The notes under the pieces were generated by a model, which ran no database searches, was not told the origin of the DNA, and was given only the letters and a program-made list of their open reading frames with translations. From the NCBI RefSeq assembly GCF_021631985.1, contig NZ_CP070225.1, positions 992,001-1,056,000 on the forward strand: 64,000 nt of DNA, read 5' to 3'. The stretch comes from Sandaracinus amylolyticus (lineage in GTDB: Bacteria; Myxococcota_A; Polyangia; Polyangiales; Sandaracinaceae). Position 1 is the first letter of the stretch; each line of letters starts with the position of its first letter. Position numbers and translations under genes: made by a program. Below are positions 9,365-17,221 of this stretch, piece by piece.

Positions 9365-9459
9365 ACTCTTCGGCTCGTGTGCTCCGACGTGCGCGATCCT
9401 CGTCGTTGACGTTTCACTCCCGGCGCGAAGATCCTGAGCCCGTCTTCGTAAGAGGGGTC

Positions 9460-10644
9460 ATGGCCGAGAGCACGTACGCGTTCCGCAAGCTCATCGCTCC
9501 GATCACGCCGGAGCAGTTCTTCGCCGAGCACTGGGAGCGCAAGCCGCTCATCGTCCGTCGCGAGCAGCGCGACTACTACGCCGACCTCCTCAGCCTCCGC
9601 GCGTTCGATCAGGTGATCACGACGCAGGCGCTGATGCACCCGCAGTGCTTCATCGCGAACGCGGCGCGCCAGGTCGACGCGAGCGAGTACACGTTCCCGA
9701 ACAACAGCGTCGACTCGGCGCGCCTCTACCAGCAGTTCGCCGACGGCGGCACGATCGTCTTCAACCAGCTCGAGGGGTTCATCCCGCCGCTGGCCGATCT
9801 CTGTCGCTCGCTCGAGCGCGACATCAGCACGCGCTTCCAGTGCAACATCTACTGCACGCCGAGCAACGCGCAGGGCTTCCCCACCCACTACGACTCGCAC
9901 GACGTCTTCATCCTGCAGATCCACGGGACGAAGCACTGGATCCTCTACAACACGCCGGTCGAGCTGCCCTTCAAGGGCCAGCCCTTCCGCCGCGACGAGA
10001 CGCCGAAGGGCGAGGTCACCGCGGAGTTCGATCTGCACCCCGGCGACATGCTCTATCTCCCGCGCGGCGTGATGCACGACGCGCAGACCCGCGAGGGCGA
10101 GACGCTGCACATCACGCTCGGCGCGCTCGCGACGAGCTGGACCGAGCTGCTCCTCGAGGCGGTCGCGAAGGTCGCGCTCGGTGACGCGGACTTCCGTCGC
10201 TCGCTGCCGGTCGGCTACGCGCAGACCGAGTTCGATCGCGCCAAGTCGCGCGACTTCTTCCAGTCGCTGATGAAGCGCGTGCTCGAGCGCGTCGACTTCG
10301 ACGCCGCGATGGATCACTTCGCCGACGACCTCGTCTCGACGCGCCACGCGCTGCTCGAGGGACAGATGGAGCAGATCCTCCGCCTGCCCAAGCTGAGCGT
10401 GAAGGATCGCGCGGGCGCGCGTCCGAACCTCGTCTATCGCTGGAGGATCCGCGACGGGCAGTTCATCGTCTCGTGCTACGGCGCCGAGATGCGGCTGCCC
10501 GAGCACGCGGCGGAGCCGGCGCGCTACGCGCTCGAGACGCCCGACTTCGTCATCGAGGATCTCCCCGGTGATCTCGACGACGCGGGCAAGCTCGTGCTGG
10601 TGCGTCGCCTGGTGCGCGAGGGCATGGTCCGCGTCCGCCTGTGA
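9460..10644 (+). CDS. JmjC/cupin-4 Fe(II)- and 2-oxoglutarate-dependent oxygenase
   Basis: A 394-residue protein of the Cupin_4/JmjC family, related to bacterial ribosomal oxygenases (YcfD/RoxA) that hydroxylate arginine or histidine in ribosomal proteins. The N-terminus has the typical FFAEHWERKPLIV (about 20-32). The iron facial triad is visible: H143 and D145 in PTHYDSHDVF and H206 in PGDMLYLPRGVMHDA; the 2-oxoglutarate region includes ILQIHGTKHW. The C-terminal part is a winged-helix-like domain. Length and layout fit the family. The substrate is unknown; it could be a ribosomal protein or, given the divergent neighbour, the small Tat-exported protein (speculation). The ATG at 9460 follows AGAGGGG. 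Confidence 0.88.
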   Translation: MAESTYAFRKLIAPITPEQFFAEHWERKPLIVRREQRDYYADLLSLRAFDQVITTQALMHPQCFIANAARQVDASEYTFPNNSVDSARLYQQFADGGTIVFNQLEGFIPPLADLCRSLERDISTRFQCNIYCTPSNAQGFPTHYDSHDVFILQIHGTKHWILYNTPVELPFKGQPFRRDETPKGEVTAEFDLHPGDMLYLPRGVMHDAQTREGETLHITLGALATSWTELLLEAVAKVALGDADFRRSLPVGYAQTEFDRAKSRDFFQSLMKRVLERVDFDAAMDHFADDLVSTRHALLEGQMEQILRLPKLSVKDRAGARPNLVYRWRIRDGQFIVSCYGAEMRLPEHAAEPARYALETPDFVIEDLPGDLDDAGKLVLVRRLVREGMVRVRL

Positions 10645-10695
10645 CGATGGTGATCGCGGCGCGCGACCTCCTCGCGCGCCGCGATCACGTGCTCA

Positions 10696-10752
10696 GTCCA
10701 GCTGGAGCGCTCGCCGGCGCAGCCCCCGAGCGGGCGAGCCGATGTTGGGCAC
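10696..10752. repeat. Short solitary copy of the ~90-bp GC-rich repeat (copy B)
   Basis: A 57-bp version of the same family, lacking the central part. It keeps GTCCAGC, GGAGCGCTCGCCGGCGCAG and CGGGCGAGCCGATGTTGGGCACTC. Arms GCTCGCC (10709-10715) / GGCGAGC (10733-10739) make a hairpin. It lies in the convergent gap between the oxygenase stop (10644) and the Cys-rich lipoprotein stop (10757), where it may act as a transcript end. Confidence 0.65.
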
Positions 10753-10756
10753 TCGC

Positions 10757-12460
10757 TCACGGCACGCACTCGCCGGTCGACACGTTGCAGCGCGGCAGGC
10801 CGACCATGAGCGAGCGGCACCAGGTGTCGCCGCCGAAGAAATTGCAGCGCGGCGCGCACACGCTGAACGCGGTGCGCCAGCAGACCTGATCGAACTCGCT
10901 CACGCCGCGGCACGTCGAGTCGTCGAAGCAGCGGCACGTGAACACGTCGGCGGGCGTGTCGTCGCCGGGCACGTCGTCGATGCCGTTGCAGCACTCGCCG
11001 TCGGGCAGGAAGGGGCGGCAGTCGCGATCGTTGCAGTCGGCGCGACCGTCGCGATCGTCGTCGATGCCGTTGGTGCACGCGGCGATGCCGAGCTCGTTCG
11101 CGACCATCCCTCCGTCGCGCGGCGGGCCGGCGTCGATCGGAGGCGGCACCCCGGCGTCGCGCGCGGCGCAGCGCGGGTCGGTCGCGCAGTCGGGATCGGC
11201 GCAGTCGACGAGCCCGTCGCCGTCGTCGTCGCGCGTGTCGCCGCAGAAGAGCTCGCCCGGCGCGCACGCCGGGTCCCGCGCGCAGTCGGGATCGTCGCAG
11301 TCGATGCGCTCGTCGCAGTCGTCGTCGAGGCCGTCGCTGCAGCGCAGCTCGCGATCCGCGCTCGGACGACACGCGCACGCGGGATGCGCGCGACAGTCGG
11401 GCTCGTCCACGCAGTCGCGCCGCTCGTCGCAGTCGTCGTCGACGCCGTTGGTGCAGATCTCGCGCTCGGAGCGCGGGCTCACGATGCAACCACCCGCCAC
11501 GTCGCTGCACGTGCCGACCTGACACTCGGGGAGCGATCCGCACTCGAACGGCGTGCCCGCGGTGCAGCGCCCCGCGACGCAGCGCTCCTCGCCGTTGCAC
11601 ACGGACATGTCGCGGCACTGCGCGTCGCCGGCGCACATCACGGCGCGGCATCCGTCGGGATCGCCCGGGACCGGGCTGCAGATCTCGCCCGCAGGGCAGC
11701 GCGTGCTGGGTCGCGACACGCAGCCGCGCGCGCCCTCGTCGCACACGTCGTCGGTGCACGCGATGCCGTCGGCGCACGTCACCGGCGTGCCCGCGACGCA
11801 CGTCCCACCCGGGCCGCAGCGCTCGGTCCCGGTGCAGAAGAGCCGGTCGTCGCACTCGAGGTCGGAGCGGCACCGCGCCGCGACGCAGCCGCGCGCGGGA
11901 TCGCAGGTGCGCCCCGGGCCGCAGAGCCCGTCGTCGGGGATCGACTCGCACGCGCCGTCGGGCTCGGTGCAGCGCTCGACCGTGCACTCGATGCCGTCGC
12001 TCTCGCACGAGGGCGGTGACGAGACCGTGCACAGCCCCGCGGGCGAACAAGCCTCGAGCCCGTTGCACGCGATGCCGTCCTGGCACTCGTCGTCGCTCGT
12101 GCAGCGGATGGGCGAGCACCCGCGACCGAGCTCGCACGTCGAGAGCGCAGGGCACAGCGAGTCGTCCGGCACGTTCATGCAGCCCATGCCCTCGACGCAC
12201 TGGTCGCGGGTGCACGCGGTGAAGTCGTCGCAGCGCGACCCCGCGCCCGGCGCGCAGCGGCCGCCGATGCACAGCTCCACGCCGTTGCACTCCAGCCGAT
12301 CGTCGCACTGGGAGTCGACGCGGCACCGCGCGCTCGCGTCGATCCCCGCGCCGCCGTCGCGTGGTGCGACCGATCCGTCGGGAGCGGTGTCGAGCGCGGT
12401 GCGCACTCCGCAACCTCCGAGCACCAGCATCGTGCCGAGCACCAGGGCGCGTGCGATCAC
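10757..12460 (-). CDS. Cys-rich lipoprotein with MopE-type metal-binding motifs
   Basis: A 567-residue surface lipoprotein; the signal ends in the lipobox LGGC (Cys17) and is followed by an Asp/Gly-rich linker. The body is a series of ~40-45-residue Cys-rich units (CRSDLECDDRLFC, CNGEERCVAGRC, CADGIACTDDVC) with conserved disulfide spacing. The C-terminal third contains several copies of the MopE putative metal-binding motif, for example NGVDDDCDERRDCVDEPDC and DGLDDDCDERIDCDDPDC. Such proteins are abundant on myxobacterial surfaces; their ligands are unknown. It starts with GTG at 12460, preceded by GGAGGA at good spacing (ACGGAGGAACCC-GTG on the minus strand). Confidence 0.88.
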   Translation of the reverse strand: MIARALVLGTMLVLGGCGVRTALDTAPDGSVAPRDGGAGIDASARCRVDSQCDDRLECNGVELCIGGRCAPGAGSRCDDFTACTRDQCVEGMGCMNVPDDSLCPALSTCELGRGCSPIRCTSDDECQDGIACNGLEACSPAGLCTVSSPPSCESDGIECTVERCTEPDGACESIPDDGLCGPGRTCDPARGCVAARCRSDLECDDRLFCTGTERCGPGGTCVAGTPVTCADGIACTDDVCDEGARGCVSRPSTRCPAGEICSPVPGDPDGCRAVMCAGDAQCRDMSVCNGEERCVAGRCTAGTPFECGSLPECQVGTCSDVAGGCIVSPRSEREICTNGVDDDCDERRDCVDEPDCRAHPACACRPSADRELRCSDGLDDDCDERIDCDDPDCARDPACAPGELFCGDTRDDDGDGLVDCADPDCATDPRCAARDAGVPPPIDAGPPRDGGMVANELGIAACTNGIDDDRDGRADCNDRDCRPFLPDGECCNGIDDVPGDDTPADVFTCRCFDDSTCRGVSEFDQVCWRTAFSVCAPRCNFFGGDTWCRSLMVGLPRCNVSTGECVP

Positions 12461-12567
12461 GGGTTCCTCCGTCGAAGGAAGCGTCCGCTATCAGCGTACC
12501 CCAGATCGCGTGGTTCCCACGGAAATCGCGGATCGCCTCCGCCGGGCTGCGATAGGATCGGGCTCGG

Positions 12568-13653
12568 ATGGAGCAGCGAGCGCTCGGGCCCGGAGATCTG
12601 CGCGTATCCGTCGTCACCTTCGGCGCGATGGGGTTCGGCGAGCCGGGGCCCGACGAGGACGCGCGGCGCGCTGCGATCCTCCGCGCCGCGCTGGAGGCGG
12701 GCGTCACCGCGATCGACACCGCGCCGCTCTACGGCTTCGGTCGCTCGGAGCGGGTGATCGGGAAGGTCATCGCGGAGCTGCGGCCGCGCCCCAAGGTGCT
12801 CACGAAGGTCGGGCTGCGCTGGGACTGTCCCTCGCAGCACGGCGAGCCGCTCTTCCAGACCGTCGGCGAGCAGGGCCAGCCGCTGGTGGTGCGTCGCGAC
12901 TCGCGCCCCGAGTCCGTGCTGCTCGAGATCGAGCGCAGCCTCGAGCGGCTCGGGGTGGAGCGGCTCGACCTGGTGCAGGTGCACCAGCGCGATCGACGGG
13001 TGCCGATCCGCGAGACGTTCGGCGCGCTGCGCGACGCGGTGCGCGCGGGCGCGGTGGCGCACGTCGGAGTCTCGAACTTCACGGGACGCGAGGTCGAGGA
13101 GGCGCGCGCAGCGCTCGGCGACGTGCCGCTCGCGAGCCTGCAGTCGCCGCTGAGCCTCCTCGCGCGCGAGGTCGAGCGCGACGGATTGGTCGCGGCGCGG
13201 CGCGTCGGCGCGGGCTTCCTCGCGTACTCGCCGCTCGCGCAGGGCCTGCTCGCGGGCACCTACGGACCGCACCGCGAGGTGCAGGACTGGCGCGCCGGGA
13301 GCCCGCTCTTCGCGCCGAAGGTCCGGGAGCTGATCCAGGACGTGATCCGCGACGTGCTCCAGCCGATCGCGACGCGCCACGGCGCCACGCCGGGTCAGGT
13401 GTCGCTGGCGTGGGTGCTGGCGCGCCCCGGCGTGAGCGCGGTGATCGCGGGCGCGAGCAGCGAGGCGCAGGCGCGACAGAACGCGGGCGCGTCGGCGCTG
13501 AGGCTCGAGCCGCGCGAGGTCACGGACCTCGAGAGCGCGTTCGCGCGGGTGACGGCGGCGGCGCAGCGGCACGCGAAGATGGACGGGGTGATGCGCCGGG
13601 CCCGCAGCGTGGCGGGCGCGGTGAAGCGTCGCGTGATGCCCGCCGGGTCGTGA
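12568..13653 (+). CDS. Aldo/keto reductase
   Basis: A 361-residue NADPH-dependent oxidoreductase of the aldo-keto reductase superfamily (TIM barrel). The catalytic tetrad is complete: D50 and Y55 in AIDTAPLYGFGRSE, K80 in KVLTKVGL and H139 in LVQVHQRD. Family signatures GVSNF, YSPLAQGLLAGTY and the C-terminal GQVSLAWVLARPGVSAVIAGAS (cofactor phosphate site) are present. Compared with ~330-residue relatives such as YghZ/YajO it has an extra basic C-terminal tail (RRARSVAGAVKRRVMP). A TAGGAT sequence at 12553-12558 could be a -10 element giving a nearly leaderless mRNA. Substrate unknown. Confidence 0.92.
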   Translation: MEQRALGPGDLRVSVVTFGAMGFGEPGPDEDARRAAILRAALEAGVTAIDTAPLYGFGRSERVIGKVIAELRPRPKVLTKVGLRWDCPSQHGEPLFQTVGEQGQPLVVRRDSRPESVLLEIERSLERLGVERLDLVQVHQRDRRVPIRETFGALRDAVRAGAVAHVGVSNFTGREVEEARAALGDVPLASLQSPLSLLAREVERDGLVAARRVGAGFLAYSPLAQGLLAGTYGPHREVQDWRAGSPLFAPKVRELIQDVIRDVLQPIATRHGATPGQVSLAWVLARPGVSAVIAGASSEAQARQNAGASALRLEPREVTDLESAFARVTAAAQRHAKMDGVMRRARSVAGAVKRRVMPAGS

Positions 13654-13700
13654 TCTCGTCCGCGCTGACCGTCGAGCCCTGGGCGCACCGGTCGGAGCGA

Positions 13701-13964
13701 GAATTCCGACTCGTGACCTCATACGCATGGTCACTCGCGCGAGAATTCTGACTCACGACCAGTGAGACCACTGGTCGAACGCGAGAATTCTGACTCGCGA
13801 CCACTGCGCGAAGGGGTCGAAGGTCAGAATTGTGACTCGTGACCTCATACGCATGGTCACGGATCGATAAATTCTGACTCGTGACCTCATACGCATGGTC
13901 ACGGATCGGTAAATTGTGACTCGTGACCTCATACGCATGGTCACGAGCGATGAATTGTGGCTCC
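13701..13964. repeat. 42-bp tandem repeat array with internal dyad
   Basis: Seven starts of (G/A)AATTnnG(A/G)CTC occur at 13701, 13743, 13785, 13827, 13869, 13911 and 13952-13953, that is, every 42 bp. Six units are complete and the seventh is partial. Four units carry GTGACC-tcatacgcat-GGTCAC, a perfect 6-bp dyad; unit 1 has it at 13713-13718/13729-13734. Units 2 and 3 differ in sequence but keep pairing: unit 2 has CGACCAGTG / CACTGGTCG and unit 3 CGACC / GGTCG. The array lies between the convergent aldo-keto reductase and permease genes. No protein is encoded in it in the reading frame of either neighbour. Confidence 0.9.
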
Positions 13965-13997
13965 GACCACCCCCACCGCCCGGCGGAGGCGATCGGA

Positions 13998-14114
13998 TCA
14001 CCACAGAGGGCCGCAGAGGGCCGCAGAGGCCAGAGCGGAGAAGGGGACCGCTCCGAGGAAGAGGGCGAGAGATACCGAAATCTCTCTGCGGCCCTCCGTG
14101 GCCCTCTGCGGTGA
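13998..14114. repeat. Large imperfect inverted repeat (31-bp arms)
   Basis: The left arm (13998-14028) reads TCACCACAGAGGGCCGCAG and continues in a GGGCCGCAGAG repeat; the right arm (14084-14114) is its reverse complement with three mismatches in 31. Inside the 55-bp loop are two more hairpins, GAGCGG (14033-14038) / CCGCTC (14048-14053) and AGAGAT (14068-14073) / ATCTCT (14080-14085). It sits between the 42-bp array and the permease stop at 14154. It would form a strong transcript 3' structure for the minus gene, or it may be a dispersed REP-like element. Confidence 0.8.
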
Positions 14115-14153
14115 ATTCCCTGCGGCCCCGCCGGAGGGCACGCCGCTGCCGAC

Positions 14154-15950
14154 TCAGAACGGGAAGACCAGCGGGATCAGCAGGGTCGCGATGACCGCGC
14201 AGACGATGTCGAGCCCCGCGCCCATCCGCATGAAGTCGCCGAAGCGGTAGCCGCCCGCGCCGTAGACCATCAGGTGCGTCTGGTACCCGGTCGGCGTCGC
14301 GAAGCCGCATGATGCGGCGATCGCGATCGCGATCGCGAACGGCATCGCGCTCACCCCGAGCTGCTGCGCCGTCGCGATCGCGAGCGGGAACGCGAGCGCA
14401 GCCGCGGCGTTGTTCGTCAGCAGCTCGGTCAGCAGCAGCGTCGTCACGTACACCGCCGCGAGCGCGAACGTCGGACCGAGCGGCTGCGCGATCGCGACCA
14501 CGCCGCTCGCCATCACCGCCGCTGCGCCCGTCGACTCCAGCGTGCGCGCGACCACGAGCGCGCCCGCGATCGAGAAGAGCACGCTCCAGTCGATCGAGCG
14601 CCGCGCCTGCTCCATCGTGCAGCAGCCGGTCACGATCATCAGCGCGCCGCCCGCGAGCGCGAAGGGCAGCACGTCGAGGTTCGTGATCGGCTCGAGCGCG
14701 CCGCCGAGCACCACCGCGGCGAGGATCGCGATCGAGAGCCAGCCGCGATCGTGGCGCACCGGCGCGCGCCCCTCGACCGCCGACACCAGGAAGAAGTCGC
14801 CGCGATCGCGCTGCTCCTCGAGGAAGCGGGGCGGCCCCTCGACCAGCAGCGTGTCGCCGGGCTGCAGCACGATGTCGCCGACCTTCTGCTTGATGAGCTC
14901 GCCGTTGCGATGGACCGCGAGCACCGCCGCGCCGTAGCGCCCGCGGAAGCGCCCGTCGCGGATGCTCTTGCCGACCATCGGCGAGGTCACGCTGACGACC
15001 GCCTCGCAGAAGATGCGGTCGGTGCGGGGCACGTCGAGCTCGATGCCGTCTCCGTCGGCCACCGGCACGAGGCCGCGCACGTTCGTGAGATCCGCGACCG
15101 AGTGCACGAGCCCGACGAAGATCAGGCGATCGCCGCCGCGCAGCACGAACTCCGGGCCGACGGCGGGCTCGACGTCGTCGCCGCGATGCACCTCGGCGAG
15201 GAAGAGCCCGGGGAGCTGGCGCAGGCCCGCCTTCTCGATCGAGGAGCCGTCGAGCGGGCTGGCCTTCTCGACCTCCATCTCGACGGTGTACTCGCGCGGG
15301 TTCGCGAGGCGCTCCGCGGCGGGCGTGCGCGAGGGCAGCAGGATGCGCGAGGCGATCACGACGTAGACGATGCCCGCGGCCGCGATCGCGATGCCGATCG
15401 GCGTGAGCGAGAACATGCCCATCCCGGGCATGCCGGCGTCGATCATCAGGCCCTGCACGACGATGTTCGTGCTGGTGCCGATCAGCGTGCACACGCCGCC
15501 GAGCACCGCCGCGTACGAGAGCGGCATCAGGAGCCGCGTGACGTCGAGGCGGTAGGTGCGCGCCCAGTCCTTCACGACCGGCAGGAACGCCGCGACGACG
15601 GTCGTGTTGTTGAGGAACGCGCTGACCGCCGTGACCGGCAACATCATGCGCACTTGAGCGGCGAACGTGCTGCGTGGCCTGCCGAGGATCGGCGCGCCGA
15701 TGCGCGAGCTGCCGCCCGAGTGCGCGAGCCCGGCCGCGACCACGAAGAGCGCCGCGACCGTGACCAGACCCTGGTTGCCGAGCGCCGACGCGACGTCGCG
15801 CGGATCGAGGAACTGATCCGAGAAGATCCGCATCGTCGAGAGCACCGTCGCGGCGCCGAGCAGGAGCGCGTCGGCGGAGGCGGAGTTGCGCGCGAGCGCG
15901 ACGATCAGCGCGGCGACCACGCCGCAGGTCACGTACCCTTCCCAGCCCAA
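14154..15950 (-). CDS. SLC13-type permease with two RCK_C (TrkA-C) domains
   Basis: A 598-residue inner-membrane transporter of the DASS/SLC13 (CitT-like) superfamily that imports anions such as sulfate, dicarboxylates or arsenite-like solutes. The first ~210 residues carry several TM helices with the SNT-type motif SAFLNNTTVVAAFLP (about 110-124) and GVCTLIGTSTNIVVQG. Two TrkA-C-like cytosolic domains follow (about 215-300 and 305-395: VGPEFVLRGGDRLIFVG, GDIVLQPGDTLLVEGPP). The second half repeats the membrane unit with LLTELLTNNAAAALAFPLA and GFATPTGYQTHLMVYG. The fused RCK_C domains suggest regulation by a bound small ligand. Substrate cannot be stated from sequence. Confidence 0.9.
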   Translation of the reverse strand: MGWEGYVTCGVVAALIVALARNSASADALLLGAATVLSTMRIFSDQFLDPRDVASALGNQGLVTVAALFVVAAGLAHSGGSSRIGAPILGRPRSTFAAQVRMMLPVTAVSAFLNNTTVVAAFLPVVKDWARTYRLDVTRLLMPLSYAAVLGGVCTLIGTSTNIVVQGLMIDAGMPGMGMFSLTPIGIAIAAAGIVYVVIASRILLPSRTPAAERLANPREYTVEMEVEKASPLDGSSIEKAGLRQLPGLFLAEVHRGDDVEPAVGPEFVLRGGDRLIFVGLVHSVADLTNVRGLVPVADGDGIELDVPRTDRIFCEAVVSVTSPMVGKSIRDGRFRGRYGAAVLAVHRNGELIKQKVGDIVLQPGDTLLVEGPPRFLEEQRDRGDFFLVSAVEGRAPVRHDRGWLSIAILAAVVLGGALEPITNLDVLPFALAGGALMIVTGCCTMEQARRSIDWSVLFSIAGALVVARTLESTGAAAVMASGVVAIAQPLGPTFALAAVYVTTLLLTELLTNNAAAALAFPLAIATAQQLGVSAMPFAIAIAIAASCGFATPTGYQTHLMVYGAGGYRFGDFMRMGAGLDIVCAVIATLLIPLVFPF

Positions 15951-15983
15951 GCGTGACGCCTCCGACGAACGAGCGGCCGCATC

Positions 15984-17099
15984 CTAGCGCGGGTACGTCG
16001 GGGAAACACCCGTTTCTTGGTCGGGAATGCGGGAATCGAGTCGCGCGGCGAGCTCCTCGGCGGTGCACCCGGTGTTGCGCGCGATTTGCGCGAGCAGGGC
16101 AGGGCGCGCGAGGACGTAGGGCGCGAGCACGGGCTCGAGGGCTTCGAGCGTCGCGTGATCGATCGACTCCGCAGTGGGCGGCCCCGCGAGCGCGACCGCT
16201 GCGACGAGACCACGCGCGGCGTTGTCGGGCAGCCACGTGCCGGGACCGCGGCGAGCGGGGCGCGGTGATGCGCTCGCGAACGTGTCGCCGACCAGACCGA
16301 GCACCGTGAAGACCGCTCGTTCGCGACCCGTGAAGCCCCCGGCGACCCACGCGTCGACGCGAGCTGGCCCGTCGCCGCACCAGCCGAGCGCGACGCGTGC
16401 GCCCGTGCCGTCGTCGAGCGTCGCCGCGCAGACCAGCGGGTCGTGTGCTCCGAGGCGCGTCACGTGATCGGCGAGCCCGTTCGGAGCGTGATGCTCGCGC
16501 GTCGTTCCGCTGCGGCGATCGAGCACGTGGATGCGGGCACCGGGCGCGAGGATCGAGACGTCCGCGAGCGCTTCGTCGAGCAGCGAGGGGTCGAGTCGCA
16601 CGGGCCCGAAGATCACGGGATCGAGCTCCGCGAGCAGGCGCAGCGCCGGGACGGTGCCTCGACCGACGACGTGCTCGGGCTCGCAGAGGAGCCCTGCGCG
16701 CCACGCCACGCGCGTGCGCGCCCCTGCGGCGACCGACTCGACGACGAACGAGGCAGAGAGCGCATTGACGCTCGAGGGCCAGAGCGGCCACAGGAACGGC
16801 GCGGGCGAGGCGTTGCGGCGAACGTCGGACATCACCGTGAAGAAGAGCTCGTGCGAGGCGAGCTTCGGGTGCAGGGGCACGGACGCACCCTCGCCAACGA
16901 CTTCGACGCTCAGGTCATCGAGCACGGAGACGATGACGCGTTTGCTGCCGAGCTCGATGCACGTCTCGACGAGGCTCCGGACGCACGTCGTCAGCGTCTC
17001 GGGCTCGTCGATCGGACCGACGTACATGCCGGGCCGCTTGCGCACGCAGTGGAACCACTCGAGCACCTCGATGTCACGAGGCTCAAAGGTCGCGCCCAT
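15984..17099 (-). CDS. Degenerate GyrB/ParE-like protein lacking ATPase motifs
   Basis: A 371-residue protein homologous to the N-terminal half of type II topoisomerase B subunits. The hallmark VRKRPGMYVG is at residues 19-28, and VPLHP, FFTVMS and SSVNALSASFVVES align with GyrB positions. The GHKL ATP site is gone: the GyrB EVVDNAIDE box reads SLVETCIEL (catalytic Glu and Asn lost), DDGRGIP reads VGEGASVP, and the GGLHGVGVSVVNALS loop reads PLWPSSVNALS. There is no Toprim domain. A perfect AGGAGGAG site five bases before the ATG at 17099 supports the start and real expression. Likely a catalytically inactive scaffold or DNA/gyrase-binding protein (inference). Confidence 0.8.
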   Translation of the reverse strand: MGATFEPRDIEVLEWFHCVRKRPGMYVGPIDEPETLTTCVRSLVETCIELGSKRVIVSVLDDLSVEVVGEGASVPLHPKLASHELFFTVMSDVRRNASPAPFLWPLWPSSVNALSASFVVESVAAGARTRVAWRAGLLCEPEHVVGRGTVPALRLLAELDPVIFGPVRLDPSLLDEALADVSILAPGARIHVLDRRSGTTREHHAPNGLADHVTRLGAHDPLVCAATLDDGTGARVALGWCGDGPARVDAWVAGGFTGRERAVFTVLGLVGDTFASASPRPARRGPGTWLPDNAARGLVAAVALAGPPTAESIDHATLEALEPVLAPYVLARPALLAQIARNTGCTAEELAARLDSRIPDQETGVSPTYPR

Positions 17100-17221
17100 C
17101 GCGTCTCCTCCTGGGTGGATCGCGCCCTCACGCGCGCATCCCACGTCGCGTTCGGAGCCCCTCCAGCGGGCGCGATCAATGACGGAAGAGTACCACGATC
17201 AAACGCGGAATTCGACGGGTT

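Noticed and set aside
13701..13964. CRISPR array
   Set aside because: The repeats are directly adjacent (period 42) with no unique spacers, and no cas genes are present in the window.
13753..13964. 14-residue coding repeats (VTMRMRSRVTIYRS-type) on the minus strand
   Set aside because: The period of 42 keeps any frame open by chance. The frame is antisense to nothing but out of frame with the neighbouring permease and lacks a start signal.
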